Virus record (IMG/VR): IMGVR_UViG_3300045836_000189
Span: 1 to 64,000 of that record
Length of the DNA stretch: 64,000 nucleotides
Reading direction: 5' to 3' (one strand)
Origin: a virus
In this document: in pieces, positions 11,711-20,557 of the stretch
How positions within the stretch are numbered: the stretch's first letter is position 1
How the letters are laid out: each line of letters opens with the position of its first letter
Notes under the pieces: model-generated
Database searches by the model: none
What the model was told of the DNA's origin: nothing
The model's input: only the letters and a program-made list of their open reading frames with translations
Translations under genes and position numbers: made by a program

Positions 11711-12558
11711 GCATCATATTCCGACCCGAAAACCACGAATACATCAGCCTGGATCCGGCTGAACACATTGACTGGATCTCTGTCACCAGCTTCATTGGCA
11801 ACTTCAAGTCGCCCTTTGATGCCAAGGGGCAGGCAGCCAAGAGTGCCAGGAACAAAAAGTCCAAGTGGTATGGACTGACACAGGAAGAGATCCTCCAGGC
11901 GTGGAGCAACGAAAGCAAAAGAGCTACCGACCTGGGAACCTGGTACCACGATCAAAGGGAGCAGGACATCTGTGAGTTTGAGCATATGGAAAGGGAGGGC
12001 ATTACAGTACCTGTATTTAAACCAGTCTACGAGAATGGTGTCAAATACGCCCCCGAACAGAAGCTTGAGAACGGGATCTACCCGGAACACCTGGTCTATT
12101 TGAAGTCCATGGGACTGATCGGGCAGAGTGACCTGGTAGAAGTGATTGACGGAAAAGTGAACATCACAGACTACAAGACCAATAAAGAGATCAAAGAGAA
12201 GGGATACACTTCCTGGGATGGAGTGGTTTCCAAGATGCAGGCACCGGTTAATCACCTGGATGACTGCAACTTAAATCACTACACCCTGCAGCTGAGTATC
12301 TACATGTACATGATCCTGAAGCATAACCCGAAGCTGAAAGCAGGTAAGCTGATCCTGCATCATATCCTCTTTGAGGAAGTGGGACGTGATAAATTTGATA
12401 ACCCTATTGCCGCTCGTGACGTAAACGGGGATCCAATAGTCAAAGAGATCGTGCAGTACGAGATTCCTTATCTCAAACATGAGGTGATCTCCCTGATGAA
12501 CTGGTTAAAAGAAAACAGACATAAAATAAAATCAAAAAAGAAAGAAGCAGTATGCTAA
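11707..12558 (+). CDS. PD-(D/E)XK family nuclease (283 aa)
   Basis: The RecB/Cas4-like core is visible: LGTWYHDQRE near residues 77-86 (motif with His), Asp142 in IGQSDLVEV, and Asp155-x-Lys157 in ITDYKTNKEIK, followed by a Gln-containing helix (HYTLQLSIYMYMIL). The spacing between Asp142 and Asp155-Lys157 is right for this superfamily. It lacks a 4Fe-4S Cys cluster. crAss-like phages encode a nuclease of this family near the terminase. It probably acts in recombination, replication or genome processing. Confidence 0.8.
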   Translation: MSIIFRPENHEYISLDPAEHIDWISVTSFIGNFKSPFDAKGQAAKSARNKKSKWYGLTQEEILQAWSNESKRATDLGTWYHDQREQDICEFEHMEREGITVPVFKPVYENGVKYAPEQKLENGIYPEHLVYLKSMGLIGQSDLVEVIDGKVNITDYKTNKEIKEKGYTSWDGVVSKMQAPVNHLDDCNLNHYTLQLSIYMYMILKHNPKLKAGKLILHHILFEEVGRDKFDNPIAARDVNGDPIVKEIVQYEIPYLKHEVISLMNWLKENRHKIKSKKKEAVC

Positions 12559-12773
12559 ACACAAGTACCACCAATGAGAACTACAATTCTGTTGCTTACG
12601 AACTAACTGCAGAAGAACCACAATCTGTCCTGGATATTCAGGGACCCAATGGAAGCATCTTCCGAATTGATGACAATGGAGACATCTACGTCCGTGGAAA
12701 ACTCACTACCAATGATATGGAAGTGGTTGACGGGTTCAAGGATTTCCTCCGAGAAGTTAATGAAGCAGAATAA
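12552..12773 (+). CDS. Small structural-type protein (73 aa)
   Basis: The middle reads LDIQGPNGSIFRIDDNGDIY then VRGKLTTND, a pattern seen in short phage proteins with a single beta-solenoid or collagen-like strand repeat. The ends are acidic. It overlaps the nuclease gene by seven bases. Role unknown. Confidence 0.6.
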   Translation: MLNTSTTNENYNSVAYELTAEEPQSVLDIQGPNGSIFRIDDNGDIYVRGKLTTNDMEVVDGFKDFLREVNEAE

Positions 12774-12776
12774 TCC

Positions 12777-13049
12777 ATGACTATGAAAGCCCTTATAGAA
12801 AATATAAAGAAGCGTTATATACAAAGATCAATCATTCGTATGGCAGACAAACATTTTTGGACTGCCTATGAATATGAGAAAGAAATTGCTTATTATAATT
12901 CTGTAGGGGCTTATCATTTACTACGTGATGAGCTCCTGAGAAGGTATTATTTCCACTGCAGGTACAACAACCGCCTGATCAACTTAGCCAGCAAATATGG
13001 GAATCAAAGAATGGTTCAAAAGAAAACCAGAGATTTCAGCACCAACTGA
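12777..13049 (+). CDS. Basic helical hypothetical protein (90 aa)
   Basis: It is rich in Arg, Lys and Tyr (RRYYFHCRYNNRLINLAS) and helical throughout. The first Met at 12777 could be replaced by Met3 (12783). Its 3' end overlaps the next gene by 53 bases in another frame. No family is recognised. Confidence 0.55.
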   Translation: MTMKALIENIKKRYIQRSIIRMADKHFWTAYEYEKEIAYYNSVGAYHLLRDELLRRYYFHCRYNNRLINLASKYGNQRMVQKKTRDFSTN

Positions 13050-13347
13050 TTTATTGGAAGACCGCTCCTACATGGAGCTGGATCAGGTGAGGATAGCCCT
13101 GTGGATCGCTCTTTGCAAATGTTTCAATCCCAGATTGGTCTGGAGAACAACTCAGGACCATGATGGATCTATTAGCCCAGGGTGGTTCATCCTGGGCTAT
13201 AAATTTCACCCGGACCGGCAGATCCGGTTCTTTGTTCCCATTGAAGACTGGGACAAGACAAATTATGCCACTACCCGCAAGCGGGCACCTAAACACAATG
13301 GTCTCACTCCTGCTGATAATATTCAGCGGATCCGTAACCTAAGCTAA
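12997..13347 (+). CDS. Phage protein of the GWFIL-WD type (116 aa)
   Basis: It starts MGIKEWFKRKPEISAP. A pattern recurring in many phage proteins is present: WRTTQDHDGSISPGWFILGY then IRFFVPIEDWDKT. These small proteins are widespread in tailed phages; their function is not known to me. The ATG lies inside the previous gene, an overlap typical of this packed operon. Confidence 0.65.
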   Translation: MGIKEWFKRKPEISAPTDLLEDRSYMELDQVRIALWIALCKCFNPRLVWRTTQDHDGSISPGWFILGYKFHPDRQIRFFVPIEDWDKTNYATTRKRAPKHNGLTPADNIQRIRNLS

Positions 13348-13349
13348 CC

Positions 13350-13550
13350 ATGATGATCGTAGAAGAAGCTTTTGAGATTGGAGGTTTTGTCTATCTCAAA
13401 ACAGATCCCGAACAGTTAATCAGAGTTGTCACCGGTATCACCATCCGTCCTGGTGGCCTCTTAGAGTACAAAGTATCCAACGCAGATAACGAGACCACCC
13501 ACTACGAGATTGAGCTCTCACTGGAGCCCAACATCCTTGCCAAGTGCTAA
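13350..13550 (+). CDS. Small SH3-like protein (66 aa)
   Basis: FEIGGFVYLKTDPEQLIRVV then TGI..RPGGLLEYKVS is a recurrent pattern of tiny beta-barrel proteins in Bacteroidota phages (recalled). It starts two bases after the previous stop and is followed closely by the 170-aa gene. Probably a single SH3-like barrel; function unknown. Confidence 0.65.
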   Translation: MMIVEEAFEIGGFVYLKTDPEQLIRVVTGITIRPGGLLEYKVSNADNETTHYEIELSLEPNILAKC

Positions 13551-13563
13551 CCATAGACTATAC

Positions 13564-14076
13564 ATGATCAGACTATTTGATGTACAGAACGGGAAAGTCA
13601 TCCCCACTGAACACTGTTACACCCTATACTTTTTACGAAACATTATGAACGAATACCCGGAGGATTATCTCTCCATCTACCAGTATTTGTTCTATATGAC
13701 CTGTCCCAACCCGGAGCTGAATCCCTTCTTTCATACCCCGGAATCAGATAAGGAGGAGCTCATCCTCCAGGAGGTGGGAGCAGAATTTTCCACGGAAGAC
13801 GAAACCATACAGCACGCCCTGGAAGTCACTGCCAAACTATACGAGACAGAGACCTCCCGTGCCTACTATGCCATGAAGAAAGCCCTGGATAATATGTCCA
13901 GAGTGCTGGCCACAGAAGTACCTACGTTTGGACGTGATGGTTCTGCAACAGATTTGCTTCGCATCATGGAAAAGTTTGATGCGGTCCGCCAGTCATTTAA
14001 GGGTGTATACAAGGATCTGCAGGAAGAACAGCAGACCAATGTCAGGGGGGGACAACGACTATCCTATGACAGTTGA
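13564..14076 (+). CDS. Conserved pre-terminase protein (170 aa)
   Basis: ATG 13564 (MIRLFDVQNGKVIPTEHCYT) is preferred over a frame extension to 13510 that overlaps the previous gene. It contains YQYLFYMTCPNPELNPFF and a helical C-terminal half. A protein of this kind stands directly before the large terminase in crAss-like genomes as I recall them. By position it could be a small terminase subunit or a packaging factor, but no HTH is obvious, so this is inference. Confidence 0.65.
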   Translation: MIRLFDVQNGKVIPTEHCYTLYFLRNIMNEYPEDYLSIYQYLFYMTCPNPELNPFFHTPESDKEELILQEVGAEFSTEDETIQHALEVTAKLYETETSRAYYAMKKALDNMSRVLATEVPTFGRDGSATDLLRIMEKFDAVRQSFKGVYKDLQEEQQTNVRGGQRLSYDS

Positions 14077-14099
14077 TACACCAAAGACCCTAACCCTTA

Positions 14100-16331
14100 A
14101 TGACACCAAACCCAACAACCACCACACCCTACATTACTGTACCTGTTTACGACAATGACGTTAAGATCTGGACCTCAAGAGACTTTCAAACAAGAGAAGA
14201 CTATACGGCCTTCGTTAAGAGCGTCTTTAAAGAACCTGGCCTCTATGAGTTTGATGAGACCTCTTTCCTCTTTAATGAGCAGGCCCGCTATTTTGAACAG
14301 CACGGGGTCTACCCAGGCAACCTCTCTCCCTTCAGAAGCAAGGACTTCATCAAGTACTGGGACGATCAGAAAGACAAGTGCAGAAAGGGCGTTATTTATC
14401 AGCATGGAGGAAAGACCTGGTACCTGACCAGGGACTACTACATGTGGCTGAACTTTCTTCCCATCTATGACAAGGAAGAAAAGAAGTTCGGCTTTGCCAA
14501 GGTCCGGGATGCACAGTACCACATGGCTCTTTACGAGCTGCTGGCGGAGCTGCACTACAAGCATTCCTGCATCCTTAAGAAACGTCAGATTGCCTCCTCT
14601 TATTTCCACATTGCCAAACTCCTCAACCAGTACTGGTTTGAGCAGGGTGCCGTCATGAAACTGGGTGCCAGCCTCAAAGATTATATCAATGAGAAGGGCT
14701 CCTGGAAGTTTCTGGACGAGTACCGTAACTTCCTCAACGAACATACGGCCTGGTACCGCCCTAATGAGCCCGACAAGGTCTTATCATGGCAACAACGTAT
14801 CAAAGTAAGGATCGGAGGCCGCGATACCTACAAGGGCTTAAAAAGCGTGTTTACGGGCATGTCCTTTGAGAAGGATGCCACTAATGGTGTAGGTGGTCCG
14901 GTAACCTACTTCTTCCATGAGGAAGCGGGTATCGCACCCAAGATGGACGAGACCTACGGGTATATGCGTCCTGCCATGAAATCCGGTATGATTACTACCG
15001 GTATGTTCATAGCGGCAGGCTCCGTGGGTGATCTGGACCAGTGCGGTCCCTTGAAAAAATACATCCTGAACCCGGATGCCAACGATTTCTATTCAGTAGA
15101 GACTGACCTACTGGATGATAAGGGCACGCTGGGCCGATCCGGGCTCTTTATTCCGGAGCAGTGGAGTATGCCTCCTTACATAGATGAATTTGGCAACAGC
15201 CTCGTTAAAGAGGCCCTGGATGCCCTGGATGCTTACTTTGCCCAATGCAAGCGTGATCTTGATCCTGCAGCCTACCAGCTGGAGCTCTCCCAGCACCCCC
15301 GCAACATTGCAGAAGCCTTTGCCTCCCGTAAGGAAGCCCTCTTCCCCATACACCTGGTGAGCCAGCAGCTCAGAAGGATCGAGGAGAAGCAATACCCCTG
15401 TGAATACCTGGAGCTCTTTGAAACAGAGGGCGGGAAGATAGATGCCAGGGCTTCCCGAAAGATCCCCATCATGGAGTTCCCGATCTCTAAAAAGACGGAA
15501 GACAAAGAAGGCGTGATCTGTGTGTGGGAACGTCCCATGCAGAATGCTCCCTGGGGAACGTACTATGCTTCTGTGGATCCAGTGGGAGAAGGAAAGACCA
15601 CAACCTCCGAGTCTCTCTGCTCCATCATCGTTTACAAGAATGCTATTGAAGTCACTAAAGATGAAGGCAACGGAAAAGTCTCCACCTACGTGGAAGGAGA
15701 TAAAATAGTAGCCACCTGGTGCGGAAGGTTTGATGACTTAAAGAAAACCCATGAAAGATTGGAGTACATCATCCGCTGGTACAATGCCTGGACCCTGGTG
15801 GAGAACAACGTCTCCCTGTTCATCCAGTACATGATCTCCAAGCGTATGCAACGCTTCCTGGTGCCCAAGGATCAGATCCTGTTCTTAAAGGAACTGGGTT
15901 CCAACATGAACGTATACGCGGACTATGGCTGGAAGAATACTGGTACCATGTTCAAGAACCACCTGCTCTCTTATGGCATCCAGTTCATGGAAGAGGAGCT
16001 GGATCATGAATTTGACGAGAATGGAAAGATCCTGAGCACTGTCCGTGGTGTGGAAAGGATCCCTGATCCCATGATCCTCACGGAGGCCGGAGCCTACCAT
16101 CACGGCCTCAACGTGGACCGCCTGGTATCCTACTGTTCCCTGGTAGCTTTTGTTCATATACAGCGGGCCAGCCGTGGTATGCAAAAACGTGTAGAAGTGA
16201 CCCAGGATAAATTGGAGAATTCCTCTAAAATGAGTAAATTAAATATGAGCCCCTTCCGTCACATTGGAGGCTCTACCTCTACAAACAACAGCAGCTTTTT
16301 CAAGAGAAATCCCTTCAAGAATCTCCGCTAA
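14100..16331 (+). CDS. terL: Terminase large subunit (743 aa)
   Basis: The ATPase half has a degenerate Walker A (KKRQIASS, residues 160-167, lacking the usual GK[ST]) and a Walker B-like YFFHEEAG (270-277, the EE position giving the catalytic acid). The nuclease half has an RNase H-like Asp in YYASVDPVGEG (Asp493). Length and the large insertions fit crAss-like TerL. The C terminus is basic and ends NNSSFFKRNPFKNLR. It is followed by the portal gene, the standard order. It cuts and drives DNA into the prohead. Confidence 0.9.
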   Translation: MTPNPTTTTPYITVPVYDNDVKIWTSRDFQTREDYTAFVKSVFKEPGLYEFDETSFLFNEQARYFEQHGVYPGNLSPFRSKDFIKYWDDQKDKCRKGVIYQHGGKTWYLTRDYYMWLNFLPIYDKEEKKFGFAKVRDAQYHMALYELLAELHYKHSCILKKRQIASSYFHIAKLLNQYWFEQGAVMKLGASLKDYINEKGSWKFLDEYRNFLNEHTAWYRPNEPDKVLSWQQRIKVRIGGRDTYKGLKSVFTGMSFEKDATNGVGGPVTYFFHEEAGIAPKMDETYGYMRPAMKSGMITTGMFIAAGSVGDLDQCGPLKKYILNPDANDFYSVETDLLDDKGTLGRSGLFIPEQWSMPPYIDEFGNSLVKEALDALDAYFAQCKRDLDPAAYQLELSQHPRNIAEAFASRKEALFPIHLVSQQLRRIEEKQYPCEYLELFETEGGKIDARASRKIPIMEFPISKKTEDKEGVICVWERPMQNAPWGTYYASVDPVGEGKTTTSESLCSIIVYKNAIEVTKDEGNGKVSTYVEGDKIVATWCGRFDDLKKTHERLEYIIRWYNAWTLVENNVSLFIQYMISKRMQRFLVPKDQILFLKELGSNMNVYADYGWKNTGTMFKNHLLSYGIQFMEEELDHEFDENGKILSTVRGVERIPDPMILTEAGAYHHGLNVDRLVSYCSLVAFVHIQRASRGMQKRVEVTQDKLENSSKMSKLNMSPFRHIGGSTSTNNSSFFKRNPFKNLR

Positions 16332-16355
16332 GAAGCCACCCTATAGAAACGAACC

Positions 16356-19091
16356 ATGCAGATATACAATGCCCTTGATTTAAAAAAGGGAGCCAAGACT
16401 GAGCTTAAAAGAATGGGTACCCTCACCCAGCCCGTACAGTTCCTGCCCCAGAAGGATAAGGATATTGAATGGAGTTCCTGGAATATGGACTGGCTGGAGT
16501 TCCAGGGAATGAAGCAGCTGAGGCGTAATGCCAAACGGCTGATGAAGAACTACAAGCTGGCCAAAGGTATTATTGATAAGTCCGACTACATCGTAGAGGA
16601 TGACAATGAATACGGGGAAATGATTGACATTCTCACCAAAGAAGATGAATCTGCCCTGGAGCTGAAGTTCTACCCCATCATCCCCAATGTGATCAACGTA
16701 TTATGCACGGAGTTCTCCAAACGGGTCAGCAAGATCCAGTTCCGTGCCGTGGATGACATCTCCTACAATGAGATGCTGGAAGAGAAGCGGGCCATGATCG
16801 AGCAGACGCTGCTTGCGGAAGCAGAGCAGAAGATGCGGATCAAGCTCATGAACATGGGCCTGGCCGAAGACTCTGAGCAGGGCAAGCAGATGATGGACCC
16901 ACAGAACCTCAAGTCCCTTCCGGAGATCGAGCAGTTCTTCCAGAAAGACTACAGGTCTCTGCAGGAAGAGTGGGCTACCCACCAGTTTAAAATAGACGAG
17001 CAGCGTTTCAAGATGCAGGAGCTGGAAGAGCGCGGCTTCAGGGACATGCTGATCACAGACCGTGAGTTCTGGCATTTCCAGATGTATGAGGATGACTATG
17101 AAGTGGAGCTGTGGAACCCACTGCTTACCTTCTATCACAAGTCTCCTGATGTACGCTACGTATCCAATGGGAACTACGTGGGCAAGATGGATATGATGTC
17201 CATCCCGGATGTGATTGACAAATATGGCTGGATGATGACCCAGGACCAGTTAGAGTCCCTGGAGGCCATCTACCCGGTACGATCTGCCGGTTATAACATG
17301 CCGGGTGTGCAGAATGATGGTAGCTTCTATGATGCTACCCGTTCCCACGAATGGAACACCCAGATGCCATCCCTGGGCATGAGGCAGTTCACTTCCATGT
17401 ATGACAATGCCATGCCTAACGGGGACATCGTCAACTGGATCCTGGGAGAGAGTGAAGACCTCTTTGACCATGGTAACTCCTGGCTTTTAAGGGTCACCAC
17501 CGTATACTGGAAAAGCCAGCGTAAGGTGGGCCACCTGACCAAGATCACCGAAGACGGCCAGCTGATCCAGGACATTGTCACTGAGGATTACAAGGTGACC
17601 GACAAGCCTGTGTACAACACGGCTGTTTATAAAACAAAGACAAAAGACAACCTCATATTTGGGGAACACATAGACTGGATCTGGATCAACGAGGTCTGGG
17701 GCGGGGTCAAGATCGGACCTAACCGTCCGGCCTACTGGGGCACCAGCAATCCTGGGGGGATCAACCCGATCTACCTGGGCCTGAAAGGTGGCCAGCCCGG
17801 AAGACTTCCTTTCCAGTTCAAGGGAGACGATAACCTTTACGGATGCAAACTTCCGGTTGAAGGAGCTGTCTTCTCTGACCGCAACACCAAATCTGTGGCT
17901 CTGGTAGATACCATGAAGCCGTATCAGATTGCCTATAACGTAGTAAATAACCAGATTGCTGACATACTGGTGGATGAACTGGGTACCGTGATCCTTTTGG
18001 ATCAGAATGCCCTTCCACGCCACTCTCTGGGAGAAGACTGGGGCAAGAACAACCTGGCCAAGGCTTATGTGGCCATGAAGAATTTCCAGATGCTGCCACT
18101 GGATACAACCATTACAAACACGGAAAATGCCCTCAACTTTCAACACTATAGTGTCCTCAACCTGGAACAGACTCAGAGGCTTATGTCTCGTGTTCAGCTT
18201 GCAACTTACTTTAAGAACCAGGCGTTTGAAGTCATCGGGATCAACCCACAAAGAATGGGGCAGCAGATCTCTCAGGAGACAGCAACAGGTGTGGAACAAG
18301 CCCTGAATGCCAGCTATGCCCAGACAGAGATTTACTTTACCCAGCACAGTGACTATTTGATGCCAAGGGTCCACCAGATGCGGACCGACCTGGCCCAGTA
18401 CTACCACTCTACCAAGCCTTCCATAAGGCTGCAGTATATCACCTCCAATGATGAGAAGGTGAACTTCCAGATCAACGGGACCAAGCTCCTGATGAGGGAC
18501 TTCAACATCTTCTGTACGACCAATGTCAATGCCCGTGCGATCATGGAGCAGATGAAGCAGCTCGTGCTGAATAATAATACCATGGGTGCTTCTGTGTATG
18601 ACCTGGGCAATGTGATCAAGGCAGACTCTGTGGCGGAACTGACCTCAGTACTGAAAGCAGCAGAACAGAAAGCCAATGCCATCCGCCAGGAGCAGCAGCA
18701 GCATGAACAACAGATGCAGCAACAACAACTCCAGAGCCAGGAGCAGCAGAAACAAATGCAGCTGCAGTGGGATGCGGACCAGGCAGACAAGAACCGCCAG
18801 AAGGACATCATGGTGGCCGAGATTCGCGCAGCCGGTATGGGTGCAGGCGTAGACCTGAATAACAATGCCCAGAATGACTACATGGATGCCCTCCAGCAGA
18901 TCGAAGCCTCCAGGCAGTATCAGGATACCATGGACTTTAAACGCCAGCAGGAATCTAACAAGCTGATCCAGGCTGATCAGAAGAACCAATTGGAACGGGA
19001 AAAGCTTCAGGCCCAGAGGGAACGTGACCGCACAGCCCTGGAAGTGGCCCGTACCAATAAGAACAAGTTTGACAAACCCAAAGGGAAGTAA
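16356..19091 (+). CDS. Portal protein (911 aa)
   Basis: It follows terL at once and has the size expected of crAss-like portals (over 800 aa). Residues 1-700 are mixed alpha/beta with acidic and Tyr/Trp-rich parts (WWNPLLTFYHKSPDVRYV-type segments at about 250). A Gln-rich coiled region (about residues 775-805, QEQQQHEQQMQQQQLQSQEQ) and a charged helical tail (about 860-911) end the protein; such tails form the portal barrel in podoviruses. It forms the dodecameric ring for DNA entry and tail docking. Confidence 0.82.
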   Translation: MQIYNALDLKKGAKTELKRMGTLTQPVQFLPQKDKDIEWSSWNMDWLEFQGMKQLRRNAKRLMKNYKLAKGIIDKSDYIVEDDNEYGEMIDILTKEDESALELKFYPIIPNVINVLCTEFSKRVSKIQFRAVDDISYNEMLEEKRAMIEQTLLAEAEQKMRIKLMNMGLAEDSEQGKQMMDPQNLKSLPEIEQFFQKDYRSLQEEWATHQFKIDEQRFKMQELEERGFRDMLITDREFWHFQMYEDDYEVELWNPLLTFYHKSPDVRYVSNGNYVGKMDMMSIPDVIDKYGWMMTQDQLESLEAIYPVRSAGYNMPGVQNDGSFYDATRSHEWNTQMPSLGMRQFTSMYDNAMPNGDIVNWILGESEDLFDHGNSWLLRVTTVYWKSQRKVGHLTKITEDGQLIQDIVTEDYKVTDKPVYNTAVYKTKTKDNLIFGEHIDWIWINEVWGGVKIGPNRPAYWGTSNPGGINPIYLGLKGGQPGRLPFQFKGDDNLYGCKLPVEGAVFSDRNTKSVALVDTMKPYQIAYNVVNNQIADILVDELGTVILLDQNALPRHSLGEDWGKNNLAKAYVAMKNFQMLPLDTTITNTENALNFQHYSVLNLEQTQRLMSRVQLATYFKNQAFEVIGINPQRMGQQISQETATGVEQALNASYAQTEIYFTQHSDYLMPRVHQMRTDLAQYYHSTKPSIRLQYITSNDEKVNFQINGTKLLMRDFNIFCTTNVNARAIMEQMKQLVLNNNTMGASVYDLGNVIKADSVAELTSVLKAAEQKANAIRQEQQQHEQQMQQQQLQSQEQQKQMQLQWDADQADKNRQKDIMVAEIRAAGMGAGVDLNNNAQNDYMDALQQIEASRQYQDTMDFKRQQESNKLIQADQKNQLEREKLQAQRERDRTALEVARTNKNKFDKPKGK

Positions 19092-19109
19092 AACATATTA
19101 TAGCCATAT

Positions 19110-19225
19110 GATCCGCCCCTCAGCTCTACAAGATGCCATAATTCTACAAGTACCCTAAATTTTTAGAGTTTAAAATAGTATATTCTATTGTAGAGATACA
19201 CAAAGAGACCAACAACCAACACCCT
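19110..19225. promoter_or_regulatory. Control region before the scaffold-like gene
   Basis: It contains TCTACA at 19125-19130 and 19143-19148, AAATTTTTAGAGTTTAAA at 19157-19174 (17 of 18 bases shared with 9417-9434), and the promoter-like motif at 19179 which itself includes TGTAGA (19189-19194). The box arrangement resembles that at 9224-9427 and 38414-38473. Confidence 0.55.
19179..19196 (+). promoter_or_regulatory. Phage promoter-like motif, copy 3
   Basis: TATATTCTATTGTAGAGA aligns without gaps to TATATTATAATGTAGGGA at 34508. It lies about 30 bases before the ATG at 19226 and probably starts a head-gene transcript (scaffold-like and capsid). Confidence 0.6.
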
Positions 19226-20515
19226 ATGCCAGACGTAACCACTAATGTTAAACAGGTTGATGTAGACCTGGATAATATTGACTCATGGTTAGGTGCTCCC
19301 GGATCTGACAACATCCTAACTCCAACCAGTGAAGATAAAACAAAGCCAGCCGAGGCAGCTAAACCAAACTTTTTCTCTAACAAGCCGGTTGATCTCGGAT
19401 TCATTGATAATGAAGATGAAGACCAGCCAGAACCTGTTAAGGACCCGGAGAACCAGAATCCACCAGCAGATGCTCCTCCTGTAAAGGTTGATGACATCCT
19501 GAATGAGCTGGAGACAGCTGAGAATGACGAGGATCCGGAGAAGAAAAAACCAGGAAGGCCTAAGACTGAAAAGAACGGCCTGATTGAGTTCTTTAAAAAG
19601 CGGATTGAATCCAAGGAGATGTTTGCCTTTGATGATTATGATGAGGAAAAACAGTCCCTTGATGAATACTTAGGCTCTTTGTCTGAGAAGGATCTGGACG
19701 AGCTGTACACAGCCAACATCACCCAGATCAAGGAGGACATTGCCAGCCAGACCCCAAAGGAATTCTTTGAATCCCTTCCACAGGAGCTGCAATATGCTGC
19801 CAAGTATGTGGCTGACGGAGGTCAGGACCTTAAAGGTCTATTCCAGGCCCTTGCTCATGTGGAGCAGACCAGGGAACTGGATCCTTCCAATGACGGTGAC
19901 CAGGAGTCCATCGTAAGAAATTACCTGCAGGCTACCAAGTTCGGTACACCGGAGGAGATTGACGAAGAGATTGTTACCTGGAAAGACCTGGGAGTGCTGG
20001 GTAAGAAAGCAGGCCAGTTCAAACCGAAACTGGACAAGATGCAGGAAGAGATCGTGGCCCAGAAGCTTGCCGAGCAGGAAAAGCAGAAGCAGCAGCAACA
20101 ACAGGCCGTGAAAGAATACATGGACAATGTATTTGAAGCTCTCCGCCCAGGAGAGATCAATGGTCTGAAGCTGGATAAGAACACACAGGCAAAACTGTAT
20201 TCCGGTTTAACCCAGGCACAGTATCCATCTATGAGTGGCCGTCCTACCAACCTGTTGGGACACTTACTGGAAAAGCACCAGTTCGTAGAGCCTAACTACC
20301 AGCTGATCGCTGAAGCCCTGTGGCTGCTCTCTGATCCGGATGACTACCGGAAGAGCCTTGCCAAGACAGGCCAGAACCAGGCAGCTGCAGAAATATCCCG
20401 CAAGCTGAAAACAGAACAGCAACGCAAAAACGGATCCACCAACACACTGGAAGAGCAGGAAGAAAACAAGACCCGCAGGATCCCACGTCAGAACAACAGC
20501 TTTTTTAAAAGATAA
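19226..20515 (+). CDS. Scaffold-like head assembly protein (429 aa)
   Basis: It lies between portal and capsid, where scaffolds are usual. The first 130 residues are disordered and acidic/Pro-rich (DEDQPEPVKDPENQNPPADA), followed by helical segments, a coiled coil with poly-Gln (EKQKQQQQQAVKEY), and a basic C terminus (RRIPRQNNSFFKR). This layout fits a scaffolding protein with a basic capsid-binding end. The last eight residues QNNSFFKR resemble the end of TerL. Confidence 0.65.
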   Translation: MPDVTTNVKQVDVDLDNIDSWLGAPGSDNILTPTSEDKTKPAEAAKPNFFSNKPVDLGFIDNEDEDQPEPVKDPENQNPPADAPPVKVDDILNELETAENDEDPEKKKPGRPKTEKNGLIEFFKKRIESKEMFAFDDYDEEKQSLDEYLGSLSEKDLDELYTANITQIKEDIASQTPKEFFESLPQELQYAAKYVADGGQDLKGLFQALAHVEQTRELDPSNDGDQESIVRNYLQATKFGTPEEIDEEIVTWKDLGVLGKKAGQFKPKLDKMQEEIVAQKLAEQEKQKQQQQQAVKEYMDNVFEALRPGEINGLKLDKNTQAKLYSGLTQAQYPSMSGRPTNLLGHLLEKHQFVEPNYQLIAEALWLLSDPDDYRKSLAKTGQNQAAAEISRKLKTEQQRKNGSTNTLEEQEENKTRRIPRQNNSFFKR

Positions 20516-20557
20516 TAACCCAAGAACCCTTAACCCTATTAAACAACCCTAAACCCT

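Noticed and set aside
13510-13563. Upstream extension of the 170-aa pre-terminase gene to 13510
   Set aside because: It overlaps the preceding gene and the extra residues look unlike the family start; MIRLFDV at 13564 is the natural start.
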